From Pseudomonas purpurea (GTDB lineage Bacteria; Pseudomonadota; Gammaproteobacteria; Pseudomonadales; Pseudomonadaceae), in contig NZ_CP150918.1 of the NCBI RefSeq assembly GCF_039908635.1, forward strand, positions 3,343,001-3,407,000: a DNA stretch of 64,000 nucleotides, given 5' to 3'. The translations under genes were made by a program, and so were the position numbers. Below, piece by piece: positions 37,401 through 45,497 of the stretch; positions within the stretch are counted from its first letter, which is position 1; every line of letters starts with the position of its first letter. The notes under the pieces are model-generated. The model saw only the letters and a list, made by a program, of their open reading frames with translations, searched no databases and was not told the origin of the DNA.

Positions 37401-38662
37401 ATGGTAATGGCCGGATCATTCGCGGATCCGTCTGAATTCTCGATCACCAGCCCGGTGCTAATGTTGATGACGCGAACATTGGTGATGGCAACCGGCGTAT
37501 CACCCGCATAGCCGTTGATGAAATTCACGCCAGGTTCGGCGGCGGTGTTGAATGCGCTGACCGTGACGACAGCACTCTTGCCGCTTTGCAACTGCACGAC
37601 GTCGAAATTGGCCGACCTCGTATTGTAGACGCCAGTAAAGTCGATGTTGGATTCGACATCCGCTTCGTTCTGATCAAGGTTGGGAATGGTCACATTCTGC
37701 CTGGCACCTGTGACGAACGAAAAACGGATGCCTTCCTGTTCCGTAATCATCTGATTGTTGGTGCCGAAGGTGGTTGGGCCACCCGCCTGGCTGGTATTGA
37801 TCGTGTCGCCAGTGTTTATGTTGACACCGCTTGACTGGTCGGCGGGGTCCTTGCCGGTGGCGATGATGGTGGGATCCGTGATTCGCACGACGCCCGCGAC
37901 AACTTCAGTTGCCGGGTTCAATTTCGTGAACATCAAGAAGAGGTTCTGACCAGAGGGCGCATTGGCCAGACTGAATTCCACGTCCTGACTGGCGCCGACG
38001 AAAACCTTGTCCAGCAGGTTGACCTGGTCATCGGGGTTCGTCGTATCTGGATGCTTGAGCGGTGCGTATTCCACAGTCCAGATCTTGCCGCCCGTGACCG
38101 GCGATCCGGTTTCTTCAATGTAGGCAGCGAACACGATCGCACCGGCCGGCCCACCGGCCCGGCCCAGAACGATGTTGTTGTTCGTATCCGTATAGAGAAG
38201 GATGCTGGTTCCATCAAGGGTATCCAGCCCGCTGTCCACGCCATCAAGCGGTGCGCCAGCGCTGTCGACAAAGCTGACATCGGTAATGCTTGCTCCAGGC
38301 GCAGCGGTGATGGTGAACGCGTTGCTGCCTGTGTTGCCCGCCGCACCGGTGTAGCCACTCAAGGCAGCACCCGTTGCGGTACCGGCCCCAAGTGCGGTCA
38401 ACCGGGTAGAGAAGGTCGAGGGCAGAGACGCCACCAGAATGTCGTTGTCGTCAGCGTCTCCCGCAGGGCTTGCAGTGGCAGTGGCGTTCTGCAGCCCGGC
38501 CGTTTCGTCCAGCGAAACGTTCTCGCCGGTTGCCACGACGCTCAGAGCGCCGGCTGAAACGGACGTTTTCACCACTGAGCCATTGAGGTCGGTGGTGAAG
38601 AGCGGAGTGTATAGGGGGAGCGGATCGTTCGTTAATGGTGAGTTTTTTTGGTGAGTAGCCAT
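34430..38662 (-). CDS. large RTX/T1SS-type surface adhesin with DUF5801-like repeats
   Basis: 1410 residues from ATG 38662, which follows GGGAGAAAGTC; a longer frame to 38722 is less likely. An acidic, Asp/Gly-rich protein with no Cys. The N-terminal part (about 1-490) has loosely related beta-sandwich units. Residues about 490-955 are three tandem ~154-residue units (FKDDGPSISTTGTEPVLTVDE...). The C-terminal region includes a degenerate unit and ends LLASDVVFGGA, a typical type I secretion signal of T1SS-143/RTX adhesins. No dedicated ABC exporter gene lies in the window. It is probably a surface or biofilm adhesin. Confidence 0.82.
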   Translation of the reverse strand: MATHQKNSPLTNDPLPLYTPLFTTDLNGSVVKTSVSAGALSVVATGENVSLDETAGLQNATATASPAGDADDNDILVASLPSTFSTRLTALGAGTATGAALSGYTGAAGNTGSNAFTITAAPGASITDVSFVDSAGAPLDGVDSGLDTLDGTSILLYTDTNNNIVLGRAGGPAGAIVFAAYIEETGSPVTGGKIWTVEYAPLKHPDTTNPDDQVNLLDKVFVGASQDVEFSLANAPSGQNLFLMFTKLNPATEVVAGVVRITDPTIIATGKDPADQSSGVNINTGDTINTSQAGGPTTFGTNNQMITEQEGIRFSFVTGARQNVTIPNLDQNEADVESNIDFTGVYNTRSANFDVVQLQSGKSAVVTVSAFNTAAEPGVNFINGYAGDTPVAITNVRVINISTGLVIENSDGSANDPAITISFTAAGVATITGVLAGYQIEYTTVSDHNRVLIENGAALDAKGNNHADFDIGGFSLHQTSVEKTEIGSKIIFEDDGPSISTTGTEPVLTVDETVLATNATQNFAANFSSAFGADGAGTLTYALGVVAGASGLTDTATGEAVNLSLNGTVVEGRTATTNLLVFTVSAAANGDVTLDQIRALIHPDATNPDDSTSLTSDNLVTLTATKTDKDGDSAQASLNIGQNLTFKDDGPSISTTGTEPVLTVDETVLATNATQNFAANFSSAFGADGAGTLTYALGVVAGASGLTDTATGEVVNLSLNGTVVEGRTATTNLLVFTVSAAANGDVTLDQIRAIVHPDASNPDDSKTLTSDNLVTLTATKTDKDGDSAQASLNIGQNLTFKDDGPSISTTGTEPVLTVDETVLATNATQNFAANFSSAFGADGAGTLTYALGVVAGASGLTDTATGEAVNLSLNGTVVEGRTATTNLLVFTVSAAANGDVTLDQIRALIHPDATNPDDSTSLTSDNLVTLTATKTDKDGDSAHATLNIGQNLVFHDDGPSLAFGNLVGTGSVLPQYGFWDHTNGADGLGATGLDISLVNGQFTLVRPDNTTTTGVGTLIEQGSSPDASGAYHFAGTLTGDFDNNAATANTSVDYTLTAFANGSYALDLVQGFSSTIVRSSADGSLDAGGPDPVRTLLIPTTNDPTIPSASEEIVFFSAKALASTADILAGIGLGKPDPTEAALQTNPLPSYIDPSAMNVSTSGIGVGNNLFQGDNLAAISAADESFVINPESLLTGMKVFIDNSVAGYNTATEDLYYRIFYEDGTFSNLIEVNALTPEAGGQVSFLIEKEGTALIDAVQLTMGRGAIKIPVIQFIQESENLASDVKLSFNATLTDKDGDSSTSTFNANLFANDPNDALFDYTLVGTAGVPDAFNVDLSASENLYQIIGFDVNPGQRDTLVLNGDHNASVQSIDNTGANSIVTVAEAGGQTTTITLVGVDLLASDVVFGGA
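35803..37188 (-). repeat. three tandem 462-bp near-identical units inside the adhesin
   Basis: Motif spacing is exactly 462 bp between equivalent positions (36126, 36588, 37050). The copies differ by few bases, for example DATNPDDSTSL versus DASNPDDSKTL in the middle unit. Such conservation over 1.4 kb implies recent duplication or gene conversion. Confidence 0.9.
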
Positions 38663-39104
38663 GACTTTCTCCCGAGCAATTGCAGCCACCGAAGCCGGAC
38701 CGTGGACCTTTTTCTGGTACATGCCACAACTATGGATAAACGCCGGAGGTTGTACATCGGCCGATGCTCCCAGGCGGGGTGGGAGTTTCAGACTAAAGGG
38801 AGGGAGAAAGAGGATGACGCGAAGGAGCGGCGCCGCATATTCCGTTTGTGAATGAGGGTATGACGCGGGTGCTCAAGGGCGGCCGGGCTTTAACCGCCAG
38901 CGCGTCGGGCCGAGACTGAACCTGCTCGGGCGGCCGGGTAGAAACCCTTTAATTCGTGTTGATCAAGCGCTCTGCGCGAGTGGCAGATAAGGGGCGAGCC
39001 ATGGCCCTTGTCACATAAATTTGAAATGCACGGCGTTGCTCGACAGAATCTCGCCCCGATCCGGGCCAAAGGTGCCGGACGTTCGTGGTGAAAAGGGGCT
39101 GCAG

Positions 39105-39800
39105 TTGAACGAACAGACATTGTCCATGCGCCTGGAGCGCGTGGCGGCGCATGTACCAGCAGGTGCGCGCCTGGCCGATATCGGCTCGGATCACGGCTAC
39201 CTGCCGGTGGCGTTGATGCGCCGTGGCGCCATCGCGGCGGCGGTGGCCAGCGAGGTGGCATTGACGCCGTTCCACGCGGCCGAACGCACCGTGCGCGAGA
39301 ACGACCAAGCCCTGTCGATCACCGTGCGCCTGGCCAGCGGCCTGGCGGCGATCACGCCGGGTGACGGGATCACCGCGATCAGCATCTGCGGCATGGGTGG
39401 CGAGACAATCCGCGACATCCTCGACAGCGGCAAGTCGCGTCTGAGCGGCCAGGAGCGCCTGATCCTTCAGCCTAACGGCGGCGAGCAACCACTGCGCCAA
39501 TGGCTGATGGAAAATGGCTACCGCATCCTCAGCGAGGAAGTGCTGCGGGAAAACCGCTTCGACTACGAAATCATCGTCGCCGAACGCGCCGGGCCGGTGA
39601 TGTACACCGCCGAGGAGCTGTACTTCGGCCCGCTTCAGATGCAGGCTCGCAGCCCGGCGTTCCTGGCAAAGTGGCAGCGCAAGCTGCGCCAGAAGCAGCA
39701 GACCCTGACCCATTTCGCCCGCGCGGGGCAAGCCGTGCCCGAGGAGAAGGTGCAGGACATCGCCCGGCAAGCCCGGTGGATCACCGAGCTACTGGCTTGA
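39105..39800 (+). CDS. trmK: tRNA (adenine(22)-N1)-methyltransferase TrmK
   Basis: 231 residues from a TTG start (39105) with AAAAGGGG upstream; ATG 39126 is the alternative. MRLERVAAHVPAGARLADIGSDHGYLPVALMRRG holds the SAM-binding motif. SICGMGGETIRDIL, LILQPNGGEQPLRQWL and ENRFDYEIIVAE are the TrmK family motifs, and a C-terminal coiled coil follows. The enzyme methylates A22 of tRNAs with SAM. The neighbours are unrelated. Confidence 0.88.
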   Translation: MNEQTLSMRLERVAAHVPAGARLADIGSDHGYLPVALMRRGAIAAAVASEVALTPFHAAERTVRENDQALSITVRLASGLAAITPGDGITAISICGMGGETIRDILDSGKSRLSGQERLILQPNGGEQPLRQWLMENGYRILSEEVLRENRFDYEIIVAERAGPVMYTAEELYFGPLQMQARSPAFLAKWQRKLRQKQQTLTHFARAGQAVPEEKVQDIARQARWITELLA

Positions 39801-39894
39801 ACCCGCCACCTGATGCGCGGCGCGAAAAATTCGGGCTTCAATGCGCGATAAATGAGCGTGGAAAGATTTTCACACAGTGCAAAAGAATTGCATA

Positions 39895-39920
39895 AAGAAG
39901 GCCCCTTGTGGGGCCTTCTT
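39895..39920. terminator. bidirectional Rho-independent terminator
   Basis: A perfect 11-bp stem AAGAAGGCCCC / GGGGCCTTCTT with a TTGT loop, between the convergent trmK and gp36-formyltransferase genes. Short U/A runs lie on both sides. Confidence 0.7.
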
Positions 39921-39924
39921 CGTT

Positions 39925-40602
39925 TCATCCTGATAGTCGCTTAGTCGATACCCCCGGTTCCCATGTCGCCAATGCAGGATCTTGTGGCCGGCCTTTGCAG
40001 TCGACGCCGGCATCGAGCATGGCCAGCGCTTGAGAGAACAGGCGAAGCCCCATCGGGGCAAGCTCTCTGCGCCATAGCATTTGCGGGGTGTCATCTGGCC
40101 GAACGTGACACCAGTCTTGTGTGAGGACTGGCCCGGTATCCGCCCCGTCGTCCAGCCAATAGACCGAACCGCCTGTTACCGGCTCCCGCATATGAACCGC
40201 CCAATGCACCGCATCCCGGCCTCGGTGCATTGGCAGCAACGAGGGGTGGTAGCCCAGCGCGCCGTGTGCCGCCTTGGCCCGGACTTCTTCCTTTATGTAG
40301 ACGTGGGCGTGTGCGGTGAGGATGTCCTTCACCGCATCGGGCAACGCGCCCTCGGGGCGGCGCTGATACAGCCAGTGCCGCGCCAAGTACACCACTGCAT
40401 CCCGTAGCACGGTTGGCACCGGATCGAGCGGCAGGTTGTACCGCCCGCGAAGGTAGCCATCCACCAGCTCTTCAGCCTGACGCACGCCGTCCTCGATCAC
40501 GCTTTCATTGGGCAGCATGGCGGCCGGATCATCGTTGAAGAGCTGAATCAGCGTCATCTCCGGGATGGCGTTGCCGATGTCGGCGCGGGTGCAGTAGCGC
40601 AT
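39925..40602 (-). CDS. in-frame fusion: Mu-like phage gp36 (DUF1320) N-terminus with formyltransferase C-terminus
   Basis: Residues 1-93 (MRYCTRADIGNAIPEMTL..., LVDGYLRGRYNLPLDPVP, YLARHWLYQRRPEGALPDAVKD) match phage Mu gp36-like DUF1320 head proteins. From about residue 94 the sequence changes to a formyltransferase C-terminal half: AHAHVYIKEEVRAKAAHGALGYHPSLLPMHRG, GGSVYWLDDGADTGPVL, LWRRELAPMG. The His of the N-x-H motif and the following Asp are present, but the Asn is Gly. The formyltransferase's own N-terminal half is lost. The frame is open throughout. An activity is unlikely, since the fold core is incomplete. Confidence 0.75.
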   Translation of the reverse strand: MRYCTRADIGNAIPEMTLIQLFNDDPAAMLPNESVIEDGVRQAEELVDGYLRGRYNLPLDPVPTVLRDAVVYLARHWLYQRRPEGALPDAVKDILTAHAHVYIKEEVRAKAAHGALGYHPSLLPMHRGRDAVHWAVHMREPVTGGSVYWLDDGADTGPVLTQDWCHVRPDDTPQMLWRRELAPMGLRLFSQALAMLDAGVDCKGRPQDPALATWEPGVSTKRLSG

Positions 40603-40605
40603 AGG

Positions 40606-40680
40606 TCAGCCCGCCTTCAGCTCGATCAGGGCTTCAGGGAACAGGCACATAGCCAACGGGTTAGCCTGGGCTTGCCTCGC
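40606..40680 (-). pseudogene. C-terminal tail of a Mu-like gp35-type gene
   Basis: An open stretch immediately before the gp36 start encodes ...ANPLAMCLFPEALIELKAG and stops three bases before the gp36 ATG. The ending is like that of the small protein preceding gp36 in Mu-like phages. An in-frame TGA lies just upstream, so only this tail of the prophage gene remains. Confidence 0.45.
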
Positions 40681-41002
40681 TCACTGACGACTGAGCGGGG
40701 CGTCTTCTTATTGCACTGGCTGCAACTGAATTTCACAAACCATCCCAACCTGTGCCAGCCTATCCCGGATTGGCCCAGGTTTATCTCACGTTCCCCCTGG
40801 TATTTATCTCAGTCCTAAACAGCCACCCTCTGCACTCTGAGAACCGTCAACCGCCTCCCACCCTCCCCCCAACGACGTGGCGGCAAGCGCTCCTGTCGAT
40901 GCCCGGTTACCTGGCAAAAAAGCAAAATTGCCATGTGTTTCCTTCGTTCTTTCATACGTCGCAGTTTCCACTGTCCGTTCCTACATGTCTGGAGTTCTCT
41001 CG

Positions 41003-43129
41003 ATGCCCTCGCCAAAATCCCTGCCCACTGCGCTGCTGGGGCTGGCCCTTGCCTGCCCGGCCATGGCCGAGGCCCAAGGCCTGGAGCTGGGACAAGTGCT
41101 GATTCGGGCTGAGGACCAGAGCAGCGAAGACCCGTCGGTCGAGGACGCCAAGGCCCGGCTTGCCCAGGTGCCCGGCGGCACCAATGTGGTCGACCTGCGC
41201 CGCCCCCTTCAGGGCCGAGTAGCCAGCAACCAGGATGTGCTGGCCTATCAGCCTGGGGTCTATGCCCAGTCTGCGGGCAATGAAGGGGTGAAGATCTCGA
41301 TCCGGGGATCGGGGATCAACCGTGCGCCGGGCGCCCATGCCTCGGGGCTGTACGCAATGCTCGACGGTCTGCCGCTTACCGGCCCTGGCGGTACGCCCTA
41401 TGAATTGCTGGAGCCGTTGTGGCTCGACCATGTGGAAGTGCTGCGCGGCGCCAACGGTTTCGACAGGGGTGCCTTGGCCTTGGGCGGGGCCATCGATTAC
41501 GTCAGTCACACCGGTTATGACGCGCCGCTGTTGCAGGTGCGCTATGCGACGGGCAGCCACGGTTATCTGCAACGCCAGGTCAGCTCTGGGCAGGTGCTGG
41601 GTGATTTCGACTACTACGTGGCCATGACCGACGCACGCTCCGACGGCTACCAGGACCACACGGCCAGCGAGAGCCAGGGTGTCATCGCCAACTTCGGCTA
41701 TCGCTTCAACCCAAATCTGGAAACGCGCTTCTACCTGCGCTACCGCCAAACCGACAACGAGCTCGCCGGGCGGGTGACCAAGCACTCCATCGAGCACGAC
41801 GCACGGGCGGCCAACCCCACTTACCTGGCGCGGGACTACAACCGTGACCAGCCGGGCAGCACCTTTATCGGCAACAAGACCACCTACTACATCGATGATG
41901 ATTCGAGCATCCAGGCCGGCCTTGCCTACCACGACTATCCCATGGACTTGCGCGAGGGTCCCAACCGCCTGAAGGTGGCGTACACGGATGTCAGCGGCAC
42001 GTTCGACTATAAGCGTCGCGACACGCTCTGGGGCCTGGAAAGCCATAGCGCACTGGGGCTGCGAGTAACCAAGCACCTGCCCAATGCCGGCGCCAGCGAG
42101 TTCGTGCGCATCCCCTCCGGCAACACCGCTGGCTATGCGCCGGGCACGCACATTCGCAACTTCACCTACCAGGGCTCAGACACCGTCCTGCATGTGGGCA
42201 ATGATCTGGAGATCGCCAACGACCTGTGGTTGACTACCGGCCTCGCCGCCCTCTATACCCGCCGTGAAAGTGCCGTGACCTACCCGCAAGGTGGTGGCAA
42301 GACCAGCCTGCACGACTGGGACTATGCCCCACGCCTGGGTCTGCGCTATCAACTGACACCGGACTTGCAGCTCTTCGGTAATCTCAGCCGCTCGGTCGAG
42401 GGGCCGCACCCCTGGTCGCTGATCTACAGCTCCAACATTCGATTCCCGGCGGGCAGCGGCGTCGCCACCGGTGCGCAGCGCGATCCGATCAAGCTGCAAA
42501 ACCAGACCGCGACCACCCTGGAAATCGGCGGCCGCGGCGACAGCGCGATGGGGCAATGGAGCCTGGCCTGGTACTACGCCCAAGTGCGCCACGAATTGCT
42601 CTCGGTGTTACCGGATGCCAATGCCACCACGCCCTACGAGCTCAACGCCAGCCCCACTGTGCACCAGGGCGTGGAAGCCAGTTTGCAGAGCAACCTGTGG
42701 TCACCGGACAACGGCGGTCAATTGAGCCTGCGCCAGAGCTATACCTTCAGTGACTTCCACTACCGCGACGACGATCGCTTCGGTGACAACCGCCTGCCGG
42801 GCCTGCCGATGCACTATTACCAGGGCGAACTGCGCTACGACTGGCCCCAGGGCTTCTTCGCTGCGCTCAACACGCAGTGGGTGTCCAAAGTTGCAGTAGA
42901 TTACGCCAACAGCTACTACGCCGATCCCTACGCACTGTTCGGCGCGACCCTGGGCTACAACGCGCCCAAGGACGACTGGCAGACTTGGCTGGACATGCGC
43001 AACCTGACTGGCAAGCACTACGCCGCCACTGTCACTCCGGGTTTCGACGACAAAGGGCTGGACGCGGCACGATCCACACCGGGTGAGGGTCTGGCGGTGT
43101 ATGTCGGGGTGTCGTGGAGTCTGCGCTGA
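41003..43129 (+). CDS. TonB-dependent receptor (FecA/PupB-like or siderophore)
   Basis: 708 residues from ATG 41003, with GGAG nine bases upstream; an upstream ATG at 40985 is possible. A signal peptide (ALLGLALACPAMAEAQG) precedes a plug domain (SNQDVLAYQPGVYAQSAGNEGVKISIRGSG, DHVEVLRGANGFDRG). A 22-strand barrel ends with a short segment YVGVSWSLR. There is no obvious N-terminal signalling domain. The substrate is unknown. No TonB, binding protein or regulator lies directly next to it, so it is an orphan receptor. Confidence 0.85.
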   Translation: MPSPKSLPTALLGLALACPAMAEAQGLELGQVLIRAEDQSSEDPSVEDAKARLAQVPGGTNVVDLRRPLQGRVASNQDVLAYQPGVYAQSAGNEGVKISIRGSGINRAPGAHASGLYAMLDGLPLTGPGGTPYELLEPLWLDHVEVLRGANGFDRGALALGGAIDYVSHTGYDAPLLQVRYATGSHGYLQRQVSSGQVLGDFDYYVAMTDARSDGYQDHTASESQGVIANFGYRFNPNLETRFYLRYRQTDNELAGRVTKHSIEHDARAANPTYLARDYNRDQPGSTFIGNKTTYYIDDDSSIQAGLAYHDYPMDLREGPNRLKVAYTDVSGTFDYKRRDTLWGLESHSALGLRVTKHLPNAGASEFVRIPSGNTAGYAPGTHIRNFTYQGSDTVLHVGNDLEIANDLWLTTGLAALYTRRESAVTYPQGGGKTSLHDWDYAPRLGLRYQLTPDLQLFGNLSRSVEGPHPWSLIYSSNIRFPAGSGVATGAQRDPIKLQNQTATTLEIGGRGDSAMGQWSLAWYYAQVRHELLSVLPDANATTPYELNASPTVHQGVEASLQSNLWSPDNGGQLSLRQSYTFSDFHYRDDDRFGDNRLPGLPMHYYQGELRYDWPQGFFAALNTQWVSKVAVDYANSYYADPYALFGATLGYNAPKDDWQTWLDMRNLTGKHYAATVTPGFDDKGLDAARSTPGEGLAVYVGVSWSLR

Positions 43130-43242
43130 GGCCCTGGCGAGCAATCCGTGAGTGAAATGGCCGGGCTGCCGCCGCACAAGTGGGTGCCTGTTTAATGACT
43201 TGAGCGGTGTTGACCAGCCCCTTGGATTTTTACCCACACTGA

Positions 43243-43470
43243 TCAGTTGAAAAGATGCCCGGCGACAAAGTCCACAAACACTCGAACCTTTGGAGAAAGA
43301 TGACGGCTTGATGGCCAAAGCGCCCAGAACTGCCCTTCGTCACCTTGTAGCACAGCCACCAATCGTCCCTCATCAAGTGCCTCGCGGGCTAAAAAATCGG
43401 GCATATGGGCAATACCATGACCGTCAACGGCCGCCGCCAACATCGCTTCCATATTATTTAGAATCATCGC
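43243..43470 (-). pseudogene. LysR-family regulator, C-terminal fragment
   Basis: About 75 residues: LNNMEAMLAAAVDGHGIAHMPDFLAREALDEGRLVAVL and ALWPSSRHLSPKVRVFVDFV. This is the terminal part of a LysR effector domain, with the RHLSPKVRVFVDFV ending typical of the family. The N-terminal ~210 residues, including the DNA-binding domain, are missing. Upstream it runs directly into a truncated MFS gene on the other strand. Confidence 0.75.
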
Positions 43471-44723
43471 TACAGGCAGACGCAGCGCCGATAGGGGTGA
43501 ATACCGTCATCTGGCTGGACTTCGCGCGCGCCGTGCAAGGGCTGGCCGCCGCCGCATCGCTGGCCAGCGGGTCTGCCGCGCTGGCCCACGCGTTCGATGG
43601 GCATGAACGAACGCGTGCGTTCGGCGCATTGGGTACGACCTTCGGAATAGGGCTGGCCTTGGGGCCGCTCGTTGCAGGCGCGCTGGGCGAATACTGGGGA
43701 TGGCAGGCGATATTCCTGAGCACTGCTCTGATTACCGGAGTTTCTTTCTGCTTTGCTGCCTGTACTTTGCAAGAAAGTCGCGATCAAGCAGCTGGAAAAC
43801 TCGACGTGGCAGGCCTGATTTCGTTCTCTGCTACTTTGGCCGGCTTCACGAGCGCCGTGATACTGGGGCCATCATACGGTTGGAACTCCCCCTTGATCGT
43901 CGCGCTGTTTATGTTATCGCTTGTGGGCGGGCTGATATTCGTGGCCGTTGAACTGCACACACCACGACCGATGTTGTCGCTGGGGTTGTTTCGCTATCCA
44001 CGATTCGTTGGCGTTCAGTTGCTACCTGTCGGGACGTGTTACTGCTACATCGTGCTTATCGTTGTGCTACCCATTCGGTTGATCGGCGTAGAGGGTGCCA
44101 GCGCCTGGCACGCAGGTTGGATCATGCTCGCGCTGTCGAGCCCCATGCTGGTAGTGCCGCTTTTGGCGACATCGTTAACACGCTGGGTATCAGCGGGTGG
44201 GCTCTGCGCTGGAGGGTTCCTGATCGCTGCCACAGGTTTGTATGCATTAAGCTTATCGTCAATCAGCCACGGCTGGGCCGAGCTCATCGCCTTGCTGGTC
44301 ATCGGAACGGGCACTGCGTTGCCATGGGGCTTGATGGATGGCCTGTCGATTAGCGTTGTGCCAACAAACCGTGCCGGAATGGCGACTGGCATCTTCAACA
44401 CGACCCGTGTCGCCGGAGAGGGAATAGCGCTAGCGATCACCATGACTTTACTCGTCGAATTGACGAGCCATGCGCTGAGGCTGCGAATACCCGAACTCCA
44501 AGAGTCCGAACAAGTGACGTCGATTGCGCAGCACTTAGTGACTGGAGATCTGCGCTACGCCAGTGCTTTCCCGTTACATGCAGTTCGCCAGGCCTCCAAC
44601 GACGCATTTCGTGTTCTGTTGCAAATGCTGGCAAGCTTCACCTTGATGACGGCGATTGCCGTTGCAGTATTCCTCAGAAGGCCCGCCCAGGTTTATACAC
44701 CCTCCCCCGTTAGCGGTTCGTAA
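43471..44723 (+). pseudogene. MFS drug transporter lacking its first helices
   Basis: About 417 residues beginning within helix 3 (WLDFARAVQGLAAAASLASGSAALAH), followed by GTTFGIGLALGPLVAGALGEYWGW and later helices to the C-terminus. Family members of the DHA2/EmrB type have about 65 residues before this point, including the first two helices, and those are absent. No plausible start is seen. It adjoins the LysR fragment head to head. Confidence 0.72.
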
Positions 44724-44880
44724 TCGTCTTGGGAACACACCTGGCTGACACGGTCGGTTGACGCGATGGCATCATGTTGATCGGCCTGATCATATGTGTA
44801 CAAAGAGGTTGGTCGCTCTATGATTCGATGAATCCAAGGCTGCAACGCCTTAAATGTCAGTATTCCAGGCAAGGGCAATA

Positions 44881-45258
44881 ATGAAAAATCATGCAGCGCG
44901 CTATGCGCTATTTGTTTTAACGCTCTCAGTACTGTGCGAACCCGTACAAGCATCAGCGTGGCAAATTTGCAGTATGGAGCTACGTATCACGGATGTATTG
45001 AAGCGACCGTATCCGCAACTACAGGCCCAGATCCTGAAAGTAAGCCCAACGTCGACCACCACAGAATGTCCAGAGGCAGGGGCGACTGTTACGTTCACCC
45101 CGGAAACTACTGACTACCAAGCCCCGCTCCCACGCCGACAGTGGCCCAGTAAAGGCCAGTTGGTGCATGTTAACTACCGGTATCTGGATGGCATATGTAA
45201 AGGAGATGGCAATGAGCATGCGTGTCGTATCGAGCACTACCCATTAGGCGGTCGATAA
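44881..45258 (+). CDS. small exported hypothetical protein (125 aa)
   Basis: ATG 44881 begins a signal peptide (MKNHAARYALFVLTLSVLC). The mature part has several Cys residues and a compact beta-rich look (WQICSMELRITDVL, LVHVNYRYLDGICKG). The family is not recognised. The gene is flanked by the deletion-fused LysR/MFS pair and the VgrG gene. Confidence 0.6.
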   Translation: MKNHAARYALFVLTLSVLCEPVQASAWQICSMELRITDVLKRPYPQLQAQILKVSPTSTTTECPEAGATVTFTPETTDYQAPLPRRQWPSKGQLVHVNYRYLDGICKGDGNEHACRIEHYPLGGR

Positions 45259-45497
45259 AGGGTGTCAGTTATCAGCAAGGTGGCTCCCACGAAAAGCGAT
45301 TTACACGCTTAACTGACAGGCATTACTCCGGGGAGGCCGTTTTTTTCACACCGAAACGACTACTTACTATAGTCACTCGCGGTGTCTGAACCGGGCCTTC
45401 CAAGCAAAAAAGACATCAAATGGCCACTATTCAGATTGACAGCATTACTAATTCCATTTCATCATAAAAAAAGGATTTTATAGACGGATAACACGGA

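Noticed and set aside
40752..41102. Small plus-strand frame upstream of the TonB receptor
   Set aside because: Overlaps the receptor start out of frame and has no ribosome site or motifs.
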